DNA of 64,000 nt from Deltaproteobacteria bacterium (lineage in GTDB: Bacteria; Desulfobacterota; Desulfomonilia; UBA1062): positions 1 through 64,000 of the forward strand of contig JAKPQL010000119.1 of the NCBI GenBank assembly GCA_029547045.1, read 5' to 3'. Every line of letters begins with the position of its first letter. The stretch's first letter is position 1. The position numbers and the translations under genes are program-made. The notes under the pieces were generated by a model that saw only the letters and a list, made by a program, of their open reading frames with translations, had not been told where the DNA came from and searched no databases. Below are positions 63,500 through 64,000 of the stretch, one piece after another.

Positions 63500-63512
63500 G
63501 GTCTTTCAACAG

Positions 63513-63568
63513 CCTTGCCATATGAATGAACCTCCCGCCGCGGCGGAAGGTTCATTCATATGGCAAGG
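63513..63568. terminator. Long hairpin after the MBL-fold gene
   Basis: CCTTGCCATATGAATGAACCT (63513-63533) is exactly complementary to 63548-63568, giving a 21-bp stem. The loop region can extend through CCGCCG/CGGCGG. No T-run follows. It ends 148 bp before the next gene. The rest of this 217-bp gap holds no recognised gene. Confidence 0.6.
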
Positions 63569-63716
63569 ACACAACGTGGACGAAGGTCTTTCCTCCGAAG
63601 AACTCTCCGCCCCATTCCCCTTGACTTCATCTTCCCTTTTAGTATATCCGCCATGCATTGCGGCTGGTTCTGGCCGCTTGCATGCATGAATCCATACCAG
63701 TAAAGGGGTGGCACGA

Positions 63717-64000
63717 ATGGCGCGTTCATACAGCATCGCGGTCATTCCCGGCGACGGGACAGGACCCGAGGTGGTGGCGGAGGGAATCAAGGTCCTCAAG
63801 GCCGTCGCAGCGGTGGAAGGCATTTCTCTGGATTTCACGACCTATGATTTCGGAGGGGACCGCTACCTGCGCACCGGCGAAGTCCTGCCGGACTCGGCTG
63901 CAGACGAGCTGAAGAAATACCATGCCATCTACCTGGGCGCCATCGGCCATCCGGACGTGAAGCCGGGAATCCTGGAGAAGGGTATCCTGCTCCGGCTCCG
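63717..64000 (+). CDS. Isopropylmalate/isocitrate dehydrogenase family protein (partial, 3' end outside window)
   Basis: The first 94 codons are present. VIPGDGTGPEVVAEG is the N-terminal signature of beta-decarboxylating dehydrogenases, and YLGAIGHPDVKPGI is typical of 3-isopropylmalate and tartrate dehydrogenase-like members. The enzymes oxidise a 2-hydroxy acid with NAD(P) and release CO2. AAAGGGGTGGC precedes the ATG. The exact substrate cannot be set from this fragment. Confidence 0.85.
   Translation, partial: MARSYSIAVIPGDGTGPEVVAEGIKVLKAVAAVEGISLDFTTYDFGGDRYLRTGEVLPDSAADELKKYHAIYLGAIGHPDVKPGILEKGILLRL

Overview
This window looks like a high-GC chromosome segment from an anaerobic, alkane-degrading member of the Desulfobacterota (former Deltaproteobacteria). 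The reasons are an alkylsuccinate-synthase-type glycyl radical enzyme with its small cysteine-rich subunits and activase, a dedicated B12 mutase, a biotin carboxyltransferase set, the sigma-54 style of control, and an AUC start codon for infC. No alignment or database search was run. Family calls rest on motifs, lengths and gene order.

Left part (1-27083), catabolic region. A tRNA-Val(GAC) is followed by a first glycyl radical enzyme (GRE1) with its own sigma-54 promoter, its activase, and a PAS-PAS-AAA+ sigma-54 activator that has a separate sigma-70-type promoter. A second, nearly identical sigma-54 promoter at 6221 precedes a tightly spaced gene series of about 21 kb: B12-dependent acyl-CoA mutase (small and large subunits) with a MeaB GTPase, an MmgE/PrpD protein, the second activase, alkylsuccinate synthase (gamma-like, alpha, beta-like and one extra small subunit), a zinc-ribbon protein, a MoxR ATPase and VWA pair, a PNPOx-like protein, an AMP-forming acyl-CoA synthetase, a nitronate-monooxygenase-like protein, a crotonase, malate dehydrogenase, a pyruvate/oxaloacetate carboxyltransferase with fused biotin domain, and a methylmalonyl-CoA-type carboxyltransferase. 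Read as a pathway: alkane + fumarate -> alkylsuccinate -> CoA ester -> carbon-skeleton rearrangement -> removal of the malonyl carboxyl. The carboxyl could be moved to pyruvate to give oxaloacetate, then malate and fumarate.

Middle part. 27184-33782 is the housekeeping cluster thrS-infC-rpmI-rplT-pheS-pheT. After a small exported protein and a divergent TetR regulator with two palindromic operators, 35406-44338 holds two acyl-CoA dehydrogenases, a complete acyl-CoA carboxylase (CT, BC, BCCP), a crotonase and an AtuA-family protein. This resembles pathways for beta-methyl-branched acyl-CoAs (leucine/acyclic terpene type).

Right part (44350-64000). Mostly short transcription units on both strands: an RsbRD_N-like sensor domain, small hypothetical proteins, an alpha/beta hydrolase, a hybrid histidine kinase, dodecin, a zinc-PLC-like protein, two alpha-type NDP-forming acyl-CoA synthetases, a threonine-aldolase-family enzyme, PadR, CBS and PilZ proteins, a TPR exported protein, an HDAC-family deacetylase, a cyclic-nucleotide-binding protein, patatin, a second histidine kinase, an MBL-fold hydrolase and the start of an isopropylmalate/isocitrate-type dehydrogenase cut by the window edge. 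Several intergenic gaps carry unusually long, nearly perfect hairpins of unrelated sequence. No rRNA, CRISPR array, insertion sequence or transposase was seen.
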